DNA from: Bacteroidaceae bacterium
GTDB lineage: Bacteria > Bacteroidota > Bacteroidia > Bacteroidales > Bacteroidaceae
Length of the DNA: 7,949 nucleotides
Assembly (NCBI GenBank): GCA_021443285.1
Contig: JABUUG010000048.1
Span: forward strand, 4,723 to 12,671
Reading direction: 5' to 3'
Shown: piece after piece, positions 1 through 5,863 of the stretch
How the letters are laid out: the number at the start of each line of letters is the position of its first letter
How positions within the stretch are numbered: the first letter of the stretch is position 1
The notes under the pieces: model-generated
Databases searched by the model: none
What the model was told of the DNA's origin: nothing
The model's input: the letters and a program-made list of their open reading frames with translations, nothing else
Position numbers and translations under genes: made by a program

Positions 1-1200
1 AGTGATGAGCAGTATGAACGTACAAGAAAGATGTTCGGAAATGTGCGTGCGAATGTTAGGTTAGGAATATTGCACATACATTCTGCTTTATATTGGCAAC
101 AGAACAAGGATATATATCAGTGGCAGCGAGGAGTGTCTCGGCCCAACTTCAACAGAACGGTGCTATTTGGAGGAAGGGTGAAGGCGATGTGCGACTGGAT
201 TGGAGGGCGTTCGTCTGCAGCTCTTGAGGTAAGGAATGAGGACTTGACAAGTACGAGTTTGGGAGATTCACTTGCTGTAAAACATGAGATAGGGGACTCT
301 GAGGGACTTTATGTGTTGGGGCGTGTACGGACGCTTTTGTCGCTAAATGTGGAACACAGCGTTGCCTATAGGAGACTATCGGTGTCAGGTGGCTTCATGG
401 CGCACAAAGATTTGAAGGGAAGTACGGGAATGCATGTTTATCCTGGTGTTGATGTATCATACAGGTTACGAAGAGATTGGCGTGTCTATGCATCGTGGAA
501 CACGTCAATGCGAATGCCATCGTTTACGGAACTGTACTACAGTGTTGACGGTCATAAAGCAGACAGGAACTTGAAGGCGGAGCGTATGCAGGCTGTGGAG
601 ATTGGTTCAAAGTATGCTTCGGAATATGGAGAAGGGCTTGTGTCTCTGTATTACCATGACGGCAGAGACATGATAGACTGGATAATGGATATGAGCAAGC
701 TAAAAGAAGAAAGGATTTGGACGTCGGTGAACCATGCGCAGATACATAGTTTTGGGATAGAGCTGAGTGGACGTTTGGATTTCACGAAACTTTGCCCATC
801 ATGGCGTGTCTTGAAAAGCATCAGTCTGGGATACAGCCATATCTGGCAGAAACAGAAGAAGGAAGGAGAGTGGTTGAGCCGTTATGCACTGGAGTATTTA
901 CGAAATAAGTTGGTAGCAGCAACACATTTCCATATATATGAAAACAGGGGAAGGAGACAGTCTGCGGATGTTTGGCTACATTATCGCCTGAACGACCGTG
1001 TTGGTGAATATACAGATGCAGCGGGCAAAGTGCATGGATACGAACCTTATTCTGTACTTGATGTGCATGCACGTTGGCGTATGCGTTACGTAGATTTCCA
1101 CATTGAGGCGAACAATATATTGAACAAAAAGTATGTGGACTATGGTAATGTTGTTCAGCCTGGAATATGGATTATTGGTGGGGTGAGGGTGTTTTTTTAA
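1..1200 (+). CDS. TonB-dependent outer-membrane receptor, C-terminal part (5' end outside window)
   Basis: The reading frame is open from base 1, so the gene begins upstream; the Met at 31 is internal. The 399 visible residues are most of a 22-strand-type beta-barrel: alternating polar/hydrophobic strands rich in Tyr, Trp and Arg, with no cytoplasmic-type domain. Family hallmarks are the RMPSFTELYY segment (about residue 171) followed by a 'NLKAERMQAVEIG' stretch, and NNILNKKYVDYG (about residue 371), the usual signature near the end of such barrels. The protein ends GGVRVFF, with the terminal Phe expected for recognition by the BAM assembly machinery. Members import siderophores, haem, cobalamin or glycans using TonB energy. 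The ligand cannot be told because the plug domain and neighbours lie outside the window. The length (full receptors are about 600-750 residues) suggests the plug and first strands are missing. The coding strand is strongly G-rich, unlike the plus-strand genes at the right of the window. Confidence 0.9.
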   Translation, partial: SDEQYERTRKMFGNVRANVRLGILHIHSALYWQQNKDIYQWQRGVSRPNFNRTVLFGGRVKAMCDWIGGRSSAALEVRNEDLTSTSLGDSLAVKHEIGDSEGLYVLGRVRTLLSLNVEHSVAYRRLSVSGGFMAHKDLKGSTGMHVYPGVDVSYRLRRDWRVYASWNTSMRMPSFTELYYSVDGHKADRNLKAERMQAVEIGSKYASEYGEGLVSLYYHDGRDMIDWIMDMSKLKEERIWTSVNHAQIHSFGIELSGRLDFTKLCPSWRVLKSISLGYSHIWQKQKKEGEWLSRYALEYLRNKLVAATHFHIYENRGRRQSADVWLHYRLNDRVGEYTDAAGKVHGYEPYSVLDVHARWRMRYVDFHIEANNILNKKYVDYGNVVQPGIWIIGGVRVFF

Positions 1201-1214
1201 GGTATGGTTCTATA

Positions 1215-1240
1215 CTTCTTATAACTTCCAATTTATAGAA
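1215..1240. repeat. short dispersed repeat unit between convergent genes (copy 3)
   Basis: This 26-bp unit is identical at 25 of 26 positions to the reverse complement of 5682-5707, and at 18 of 22 positions to 4119-4140. It stands alone here, without the TTATGC...GCATAA element that accompanies the other two copies. Together with 1208-1214 it forms a 7-bp inverted repeat (TTCTATA at 1208-1214, TATAGAA at 1234-1240) with a 19-base loop, so it could fold at the ends of both convergent transcripts. No T-run follows on either strand, so calling it a terminator is not secure. Confidence 0.7.
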
Positions 1241-1257
1241 TACGTGTTATGCGAAAG
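1230..1257 (-). other. weak candidate dif-like XerC/XerD site
   Basis: On the minus strand this reads as an 11-6-11 arrangement: CTTTCGCATAA, a six-base centre CACGTA, then TTCTATAAATT. The first arm shares the GCATAA core of the proteobacterial XerC arm (8 of 11 bases against the E. coli arm as I remember it). The second arm matches only 7 of 11 against TTATGTTAAAT, lacks the usual TTATG, and lies partly inside the dispersed repeat. The reason to note it is its position: between convergent genes and near a change in strand G/C bias. GCATAA also occurs at the ends of the two larger repeats here, so chance or repeat origin is quite possible. Confidence 0.22.
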
Positions 1258-1262
1258 TAATA

Positions 1263-2237
1263 TTAAAGGGGAATGGAGTTCGCGAAAGCCTTCCTACACT
1301 CCTCCAGTATCCTGATAAGTTCCCCCTCCGTCTCTGCCCTGAGCATCTTTATCCTTGTCTGCCTAAAGTTTGGTATGCCCTTGAATACTGGCGTTGCCGC
1401 GAGATGGCGTCTTGTATGTAGTATGCCGCGTTTCTCATCAATACGATTTATATTTATGCGCAGTTGCTCCTCCAGAATGTCTATCTTTTGGTCAATAGTT
1501 AGTTCCTCCCTTAAGAAAAACCATGGGCAGCCGAAAGTAGCCCTGCCTACCATCACTCCGTCAACACCATATCTTTCAAATGCCTCTTCGCTCTCTTCCA
1601 ACGATGTTATGTCTCCATTTCCTATTATAGGAATATGGATTCTAGGATTTGCTTTTACTCTTCCGATAGGTTCCCAGTCTGCCTTGCCCGTGTACATCTG
1701 AGATCGTGTCCGCCCATGTATCGTTAGCCCCGCTATGCCGCAGTCCTGAAGCTGCTCCGCAAGTTCTTCTATTATTATGTTGTTCATATCCCATCCCAGC
1801 CGAGTTTTTACCGTAACAGGAATCTTCACAGCGTCAACAACCCTCTTCGTTATCTCCAGCATCTTTGGGATATTTTGCAGCATTCCCGCCCCAGCACCCT
1901 TGCCAGCCACTTTCTTAACTGGGCAGCCAAAGTTTATGTCCAGCACATCTGGATTTGCAGCCTCTACAATCCTCGCAGCCTCAACCATTGAGTTTGGGTC
2001 TCTACCATATATCTGAATTCCCACCGGACGCTCATCATCACTTATCGACAGCTTTGAGACAGTCTGTCTTACATCTCTTACAAGAGCTTCTGCACTAACA
2101 AACTCTGTATATACCATCGCCGCACCATACCTCTTGCACAGCCTACGGAAGCCTATGTCCGTAACGTCTTCCATAGGAGCAAGCAGTATAGGTCTTTCTC
2201 CATCTGTTTTCAGTATGTCCTTAAAACGTCTAAACAT
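1263..2237 (-). CDS. dusB: tRNA-dihydrouridine synthase, DusB/NifR3 type
   Basis: FMN-dependent enzyme that reduces specific uridines in tRNA to dihydrouridine, using NADPH, in the cytoplasm. The 324 residues are the normal family length. The N-terminal TIM barrel carries APMEDVTD (20-27, flavin-binding start), DINFGCPVKKV (100-110, with catalytic Cys105), VKTRLGWD (143-150), TIHGRTR (172-178), IIGNGDI (204-210) and GVMVGRA (227-233, phosphate binding). The C-terminal ~70 residues form the helical tRNA-binding domain. The ATG at 2237 is preferred because it follows an A-rich leader and directly begins the conserved region. An in-frame GTG at 2273 would add 12 unconserved residues. The gene begins 49 bp after the dprA stop on the same strand, so cotranscription is likely. 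The exact tRNA position modified (U17 for E. coli DusB) is known of the family, not shown here. Confidence 0.93.
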   Translation of the reverse strand: MFRRFKDILKTDGERPILLAPMEDVTDIGFRRLCKRYGAAMVYTEFVSAEALVRDVRQTVSKLSISDDERPVGIQIYGRDPNSMVEAARIVEAANPDVLDINFGCPVKKVAGKGAGAGMLQNIPKMLEITKRVVDAVKIPVTVKTRLGWDMNNIIIEELAEQLQDCGIAGLTIHGRTRSQMYTGKADWEPIGRVKANPRIHIPIIGNGDITSLEESEEAFERYGVDGVMVGRATFGCPWFFLREELTIDQKIDILEEQLRININRIDEKRGILHTRRHLAATPVFKGIPNFRQTRIKMLRAETEGELIRILEECRKAFANSIPL

Positions 2238-2286
2238 TTTATTTGTTTTTAATAAGTGGTTTCTATAATGCACTTAAAGGAGTTGT

Positions 2287-3417
2287 CTACTGAATTAAAT
2301 GATACACTCCTCCAGGAAGCATTTTTACAACCCCTGCCATTTCCAGATTGAAAAGTACAGATGACAGTTCTGGTATTGCAGTCTTTGAATGCACCGCCAG
2401 CATGTTTATCTGCATGTCACCAGTCTCTGACAAAATCCCCACCACCTTTTTCTCTATGTCTGTAAGGCTGGGAAACAACTCCCTCTGTATCCCATTTGCT
2501 CGTACTTTTTCCAATTTTTCCTCATTCGTCCATCCCATACATAGAGCGAAGTCGTATGCAGAGGTAAATATCTGTCCTTTGTTCTTCGCTATCAACTCGT
2601 TGCACCCCTCAGAATACTGATCGCCGATACGGCCAGGAACAGCAAACACATCACGATTATACTCTCCCGCAATACGGGCAGTCGAAAGGCTGCCACCACG
2701 ATATGCACTCTCTATCACTACCGTTGCACATGAAAGACCCGCAATAATCCTGTTACGTCGCAAGAAATTCATCTTGTCAGCATTCGTGTTTTGGAAGTAT
2801 TCCGTAACAAGACCACCATGCCTCATAACCTCTTTTGCCGTATTTCTGTGTGACGCAGGATATATCGTGTCCAGTCCATGGGCAAGCACACCAATAGTAT
2901 CCATTCCGCCCTCCAGTGCAGCCCTGTGTGCAACAATGTCAATGCCATATGCTAAACCACTGCATATTACTGCATCTGGACAAATCTCTCTCAGTTCACG
3001 CACAAACCTCTCCGTCGTTTCTCTGCCATACTCCGTACAGCGTCTCGTCCCCACAACACTTACGATATGCTGCCTGTTAAGATTAATCCCTCCCAATACA
3101 AATAACACAATCGGCGCGTCATCACAGTCCGAAAGAAGGGCGGGGTAGTCCGCATCGTTTATCGTCAGACACCGTATCCCGTGTCGCTGGGTAAACAGCA
3201 TTTCCTCCTCCGCCCTCTTCAATGCCTCATCACAATTAAGGAATGCGTCCAATAGTTTTTTGTTGCATTCTGGCAGTATATCGTGTATATTCTTCCTATG
3301 TTCAAACAGAACTTTCGCAGAACCAACTCTTTCCAGTAGGAGTCGTATCTCTGCTATGTGGAAAAAATACATCCGCGATAACGCAAGCATATAGAATGTC
3401 TCGTCCTTGTAAATCAT
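2287..3417 (-). CDS. dprA: DNA-processing protein DprA (Smf)
   Basis: DprA binds single-stranded DNA and loads RecA onto it. It is essential for natural transformation where that occurs, but is also widespread in non-competent bacteria. The 376 residues match the full-length family. In order: an N-terminal helical region (about 10-70), the YPALL segment (91-95) that leads into the Rossmann-like core, VVGTRRCTEYG (121-131), SGLAYGID with AH following (153-164), GLDTIYPASH (181-190), the RNRIIAGLS motif (221-229), and RGGSLSTA (240-247). A C-terminal winged-helix domain runs from about 315 to 376 and ends in VYHLIQ. The usual FPxRNR is FLRRNR here, and the RGID arginine is Tyr157; both seem tolerated variants. 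The ATG start has no visible Shine-Dalgarno, which is usual for this phylum. Upstream lies the hairpin that starts at the thioesterase stop; downstream is dusB. Confidence 0.95.
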   Translation of the reverse strand: MIYKDETFYMLALSRMYFFHIAEIRLLLERVGSAKVLFEHRKNIHDILPECNKKLLDAFLNCDEALKRAEEEMLFTQRHGIRCLTINDADYPALLSDCDDAPIVLFVLGGINLNRQHIVSVVGTRRCTEYGRETTERFVRELREICPDAVICSGLAYGIDIVAHRAALEGGMDTIGVLAHGLDTIYPASHRNTAKEVMRHGGLVTEYFQNTNADKMNFLRRNRIIAGLSCATVVIESAYRGGSLSTARIAGEYNRDVFAVPGRIGDQYSEGCNELIAKNKGQIFTSAYDFALCMGWTNEEKLEKVRANGIQRELFPSLTDIEKKVVGILSETGDMQINMLAVHSKTAIPELSSVLFNLEMAGVVKMLPGGVYHLIQ

Positions 3418-3452
3418 AGTTATGGATAGTGAATATGGATGTTATATTGGGA

Positions 3453-3466
3453 GGAAGTGATAACTT
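3453..3466. promoter_or_regulatory. small palindrome in the dprA leader
   Basis: GAAGT-GATA-ACTTC forms a five-base-pair perfect stem with a four-base loop, 36 bp before the dprA start codon. I see no TAnnTTTG promoter box in the 148-bp gap, which argues that dprA is read from an upstream promoter. The palindrome could be an RNA hairpin or a protein site; it could also be chance. Confidence 0.25.
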
Positions 3467-3486
3467 CATAATTAATGGCTGCTGCT

Positions 3487-3570
3487 AATAATGAATGGTG
3501 AGTGGTTTGCTACCTCGACGTTTGAATATAAACATTCTGTGCGGTAGCAAACTATTCACCCTTCATTATT
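3487..3570. repeat. long inverted repeat (28-bp arms) at the thioesterase stop codon
   Basis: The arms are 3487-3514 and 3543-3570, separated by a 28-base loop. Twenty-five of 28 positions pair perfectly; two of the three exceptions become G-U pairs in a plus-strand RNA. The outer arm contains the thioesterase TAA (3566-3568), so in the minus-strand transcript the hairpin starts exactly as translation ends, and the dprA start follows 69 bases after it. No T-run follows, so it is not a standard intrinsic terminator. It may stabilise or insulate the upstream message, partially attenuate dprA, or be a small mobile hairpin element (MITE- or REP-like) that landed at the stop codon. Confidence 0.8.
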
Positions 3571-3970
3571 CGTTATTCACAAAAAAAGCTCTGTCTATCA
3601 CTTCGCTGGTCGTCAACTTACCATTAATGACGCACACACACTCCACTACACTCTGATGTACACGCCTCATGTCGCTCTTGCGAAATAAATAATGGCGAAA
3701 CACATATTTAATCCCCTCATGTTTCATGTCCATACAAGACACTATGATATCATCAGGATATAGTGGAGCAATAAACCTCATGCTCATTCTCGCCACCACT
3801 ACATCAATGCCCTGCTCATGCAGTCCATTGAAGCTTAACCCCCTTGACCGTATAAACTCATGTCGCGTATGCTCCGTATAATGCAGATAGTTGGCATTAT
3901 TTACTATTCCTTGCATATCGCACTCATAGTCACGCACAGCAATCTCTGTCTTAAACTGGTATTCTCTCAT
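3566..3970 (-). CDS. acyl-CoA thioesterase, hotdog fold, YbgC/FcbC type
   Basis: A cytoplasmic thioesterase of the 4-hydroxybenzoyl-CoA thioesterase family, which hydrolyses acyl-CoA or acyl-ACP thioesters. The 134 residues are one complete hotdog domain. The active-site segment is VRDYECDMQGIVNNANYLHY (12-31): Asp18 is the expected catalytic acid, in the DxxGxVNNAxYLxY pattern seen in this family, followed by the long central helix beginning near Glu33. The remainder is the five-stranded sheet, including the RFIAPLYPDD turn. The natural substrate cannot be deduced; Bacteroidota carry such single-domain genes without a tol-pal cluster, and none is seen here. The ATG at 3970 is the only sensible start. 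The stop codon lies inside a long inverted repeat. A short palindrome sits upstream and may be its control region. Confidence 0.88.
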   Translation of the reverse strand: MREYQFKTEIAVRDYECDMQGIVNNANYLHYTEHTRHEFIRSRGLSFNGLHEQGIDVVVARMSMRFIAPLYPDDIIVSCMDMKHEGIKYVFRHYLFRKSDMRRVHQSVVECVCVINGKLTTSEVIDRAFFVNNE

Positions 3971-3988
3971 ACATATATGTATTCTACA

Positions 3989-4005
3989 GACAATTTCTTA
4001 TTGTC
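3989..4005. promoter_or_regulatory. perfect palindrome upstream of the thioesterase gene
   Basis: GACAAT-TTCTT-ATTGTC is a perfect 6-bp inverted repeat with a 5-base centre, 18 bp before the thioesterase start codon. A second perfect 10-bp palindrome, ACATATATGT, directly abuts the start codon at 3971-3980. The layout suits an operator or a 5' UTR hairpin. No clear TAnnTTTG box is present beside it, so its role is open. Confidence 0.35.
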
Positions 4006-4020
4006 ATAAGTTACAGTAAA

Positions 4021-4140
4021 TTATGCGCCTGCGGCGCGGAAGTTAAGGTATCTTAAAGGACAATAGTCTCTGAAACACAAATACACACGTCCTTTAACTT
4101 TCCTGCGGAGCTGCATAACTTCCTTGTACTTCCAATTTAT
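4021..4140 (-). repeat. dispersed ~97-bp palindromic element, copy 1, with short unit
   Basis: The core 4021-4118 begins TTATGC and ends GCATAA. Its two ends are imperfect inverted repeats of about 28 bp (4021-4048 and 4091-4118), sharing TTATGC and AGTTAA. An inner pair AAAGGAC (4055-4061) and GTCCTTT (4089-4095) could extend the stem. The core aligns over its full length with the reverse complement of 5718-5814; the first 12 bases and the CGCGGAAG that follows two bases later are identical. At 4119-4140 it is followed by the short unit also seen at 1215-1240 and 5682-5707. It fills most of the gap between the DUF2851 stop and the thioesterase gene. It holds no ORF, so it resembles a MITE- or REPIN-type intergenic repeat. 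Confidence 0.75.
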
Positions 4141-4149
4141 GGGACTTAC

Positions 4150-5364
4150 CTACAGCCTTTTTGATGCAAGATATTCATATCCAATACGGCAATGAAGACA
4201 ACGCTTCCTATCGCAATACTCCTTCTTCTGTTGTATCAGCGCCTGCGAGTCTCCAGCACACGACACCTCAAGACCACATTCCTTCCACACACGTGTTATT
4301 GCATTACTCTCTGCATCCAGCTCATCAAGAAATTTGAATGCACGATTTTGTAACTCCTCCTTACCCATTGCCTTACCGTATGCAAATAGAAGCGGCACTA
4401 CAGAATTGATGACCAATAAATCAACCGATGCTTTAGAGAAAGGCCTTCCGCCGGGATTAAGCAAATCCCTCAAATCTCTCAACTCCATACATTCAATTAT
4501 ACGAGATAACTCTGTGCGGAATTCGTAATATGCCTCCGCAAGCTGTATAATCCTTACATGTGGGAAATTGGCAGGACGCATACGCAAATACTTCCATCGC
4601 AAAGCATTCATCGGACGCAATGAGAACTTCTCCTTCAGGTAACTATACTCTGCAGCAAGAGCCTCTCTTTTACCATGCTCCACCTTATCTATCAGACCCG
4701 CCTGACCAAGAAACATTGCTTTCACCTGAAACAAGTCGTCTCTATGGTGCGCAACCTTTCCTAGTGGTATATGAAAAGCCCATTCCTCAAAAGCATCACC
4801 ATTCACACCAAAACCGAAGTTCCTCGCTATAGTACAGAAGCAAGCACACTCCCATGACCCATGACTTCTATGCACCCTCTCCATAATACGCTCTGTCTTC
4901 TGTTCCAGGCGTTCTGCCTGTAAGCGAGTGAGCCAACCCAAAAGCATCACACGGTTCAGGGATGGAATAATGCGCCAACAAGGAGGATAACGCTCCGTAT
5001 GAAAAAGCTCCTCATAGTTCGACAATACCTTTTCTGGTACCCGTAACTCTATCTGCGCCACCATACGCCCAGACGCCATAAGCACTTCACAATCCACCTT
5101 GCTTACAACATGAAGCACCACATTGTTATAAGACTCATCCCTATCATGACCATGAACATACCAGTCCGAAGACTTATCATGTATCTCCACATTACCCGCC
5201 CATATCTCTCCATCTACTTTCACCTTCGCATTAAAGAAATCTGGCCCCTGGTCATAATTGTGCAAACCCACATCAATCACCTCTACCTGCTTCCCGTCTT
5301 TCGTTATAAGTCCTCCTAAAGGAAACATCCTGTGTTTCCAAGTATAGTGCAATAGCTGTTCCAT
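4150..5364 (-). CDS. DUF2851 family protein, function unknown
   Basis: A 404-residue soluble protein that I recognise as the Bacteroidota family DUF2851. It starts MEQLLHYTWKHRMFP and carries the signature QGPDFFNAKV (39-48), GNVEIH (57-62), SSDWYVHGHDRDESYNNVVLHVV (65-87), a PPC motif (127-129), ARNFGFGVN (180-188) and a C-terminal YCDRKRCLHCRIG (383-395). Cys384, Cys389 and Cys392 form C-x4-C-x2-C, which looks like a metal or Fe-S site; Cys129 could be a further ligand. Pro41-Asp42 and Glu60-x-His62 are spaced like the core of PD-(D/E)xK nucleases, but this is my inference and the usual Lys is replaced by His. The ATG at 5364 is chosen over the in-frame GTG at 5391, because a good promoter -7 box overlaps that GTG. 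No signal peptide or membrane segment is seen. Inverted copies of a repeat lie on both sides. Confidence 0.88.
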   Translation of the reverse strand: MEQLLHYTWKHRMFPLGGLITKDGKQVEVIDVGLHNYDQGPDFFNAKVKVDGEIWAGNVEIHDKSSDWYVHGHDRDESYNNVVLHVVSKVDCEVLMASGRMVAQIELRVPEKVLSNYEELFHTERYPPCWRIIPSLNRVMLLGWLTRLQAERLEQKTERIMERVHRSHGSWECACFCTIARNFGFGVNGDAFEEWAFHIPLGKVAHHRDDLFQVKAMFLGQAGLIDKVEHGKREALAAEYSYLKEKFSLRPMNALRWKYLRMRPANFPHVRIIQLAEAYYEFRTELSRIIECMELRDLRDLLNPGGRPFSKASVDLLVINSVVPLLFAYGKAMGKEELQNRAFKFLDELDAESNAITRVWKECGLEVSCAGDSQALIQQKKEYCDRKRCLHCRIGYEYLASKRL

Positions 5365-5390
5365 TATTATTTCCACATTGATAAAACTCA

Positions 5391-5398
5391 CAAATGTA
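5391..5398 (-). promoter_or_regulatory. promoter -7 box of the DUF2851 gene
   Basis: On the minus strand these bases read TACATTTG, a full match to the Bacteroidota -7 consensus TAnnTTTG. A weak -33 match (TTTC instead of TTTG) sits about 20 bases upstream. Transcription would start near 5386, leaving a leader of about 20 nt before the ATG at 5364. This placement excludes the GTG at 5391 as a start. Confidence 0.6.
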
Positions 5399-5681
5399 TG
5401 CTTTTATACCATGTTGCCGAAACTTTCCATCGGTTTTCCTGTCTGCGCCTTTTCACTTTCTGTAATTACTTGTTGCTCGTCAATTTTTCGTCGGAAACAG
5501 AGCACTCTTTTGTTAAACTTTAAGCTGATATTTTGCTTATCTCAAACTAAATGTCCACTGAACCAAAAAATATTTTTTTATCTCAGCACACAACAATTCC
5601 TCGCACATACTAAAAGATTCTATCCTATTTTATAAATTTGCACGCGCAATTCTGACGAATAATAACAATCCATCAGGTGGG
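5399..5681. other. AT-rich divergent intergenic region, no gene recognised
   Basis: No convincing gene lies here. An 85-codon plus-strand frame (5378-5635) runs through it but has no family resemblance and overlaps the DUF2851 promoter. The stretch contains a perfect 14-bp A/T palindrome (AAAAAATATTTTTT, 5565-5578), possibly a binding or bending site. Together with the box at 5391-5398 and the one at 5633-5640 it seems to be the control region for the two divergent transcription units. Confidence 0.5.
5633..5640 (+). promoter_or_regulatory. possible -7 box for the lysE-like operon
   Basis: TAAATTTG fits TAnnTTTG on the plus strand, but no TTG is found at the expected -33 distance. If used, the transcript would start near 5646 and carry a leader of about 220 nt that includes the whole second repeat copy. 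A 7-of-8 match, TAAATTTC, occurs at 5813-5820 and would give a short leader of about 40 nt; sequence alone does not decide. Confidence 0.35.
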
Positions 5682-5814
5682 TTCTATAAGTTGGAAGTTA
5701 TAAGAAGCTAATGGATTTTATGCTGTTCGCGGCGGGAGTTAAGGGACGTATGTGTTTGAAACTTAGGAAGTGTTGTCCTATAGTTCCTTTATCTTCCGCG
5801 TTGCAGGCGCATAA
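5682..5814 (+). repeat. dispersed ~97-bp palindromic element, copy 2, with short unit
   Basis: The core 5718-5814 begins TTATGC and ends GCATAA and is the inverted counterpart of 4021-4118. Conserved blocks, read on the minus strand, include TTATGCGCCTGC, CGCGGAAG, AGGACAA and ACGTCC followed by TTAACT. The short unit (5682-5707) lies 10 bp to its left; in copy 1 it abuts the core directly. The element lies 49 bp before the lysE-like start codon, so it would be transcribed as part of that leader if the distal promoter is used. No coding potential is seen. Confidence 0.75.
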
Positions 5815-5863
5815 ATTTCTTTAAATTCATATTAAAAGATGTTACCTCAAATCTTCTAATCCC

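Noticed and set aside
1273..2016. Plus-strand frames opposite dusB, and similar frames opposite dprA, DUF2851 and the plus-strand cluster
   Set aside because: They are antisense or shifted shadows of well-supported genes, with compositions unlike real proteins and no family motifs.
2238..2273. Longer dusB start at GTG 2273
   Set aside because: It adds 12 residues (HYRNHLLKTNK-type) not expected in the family. The ATG at 2237 has an A-rich leader and gives normal length.
3487..3570. Intrinsic terminator or CRISPR repeat
   Set aside because: There is no T-run after the hairpin on either strand, and there is only one pair of inverted arms rather than regularly spaced direct repeats.
5365..5391. 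Longer DUF2851 start at GTG 5391
   Set aside because: A full TAnnTTTG -7 box overlaps this GTG, so transcription probably starts downstream of it; MEQLLHYTW at 5364 is the family-like beginning.
5378..5635. 85-codon plus-strand frame in the divergent intergenic region
   Set aside because: It starts inside the leader and promoter of the DUF2851 gene, has no recognisable family features, is made of low-complexity Phe/Leu/Ser/Thr-rich sequence typical of AT-rich non-coding DNA, and ends without a downstream partner.
4021..5814. Insertion sequence or composite transposon around DUF2851
   Set aside because: The flanking elements resemble each other and have inverted ends, but the enclosed protein has no transposase or recombinase features and no target-site duplication is apparent.
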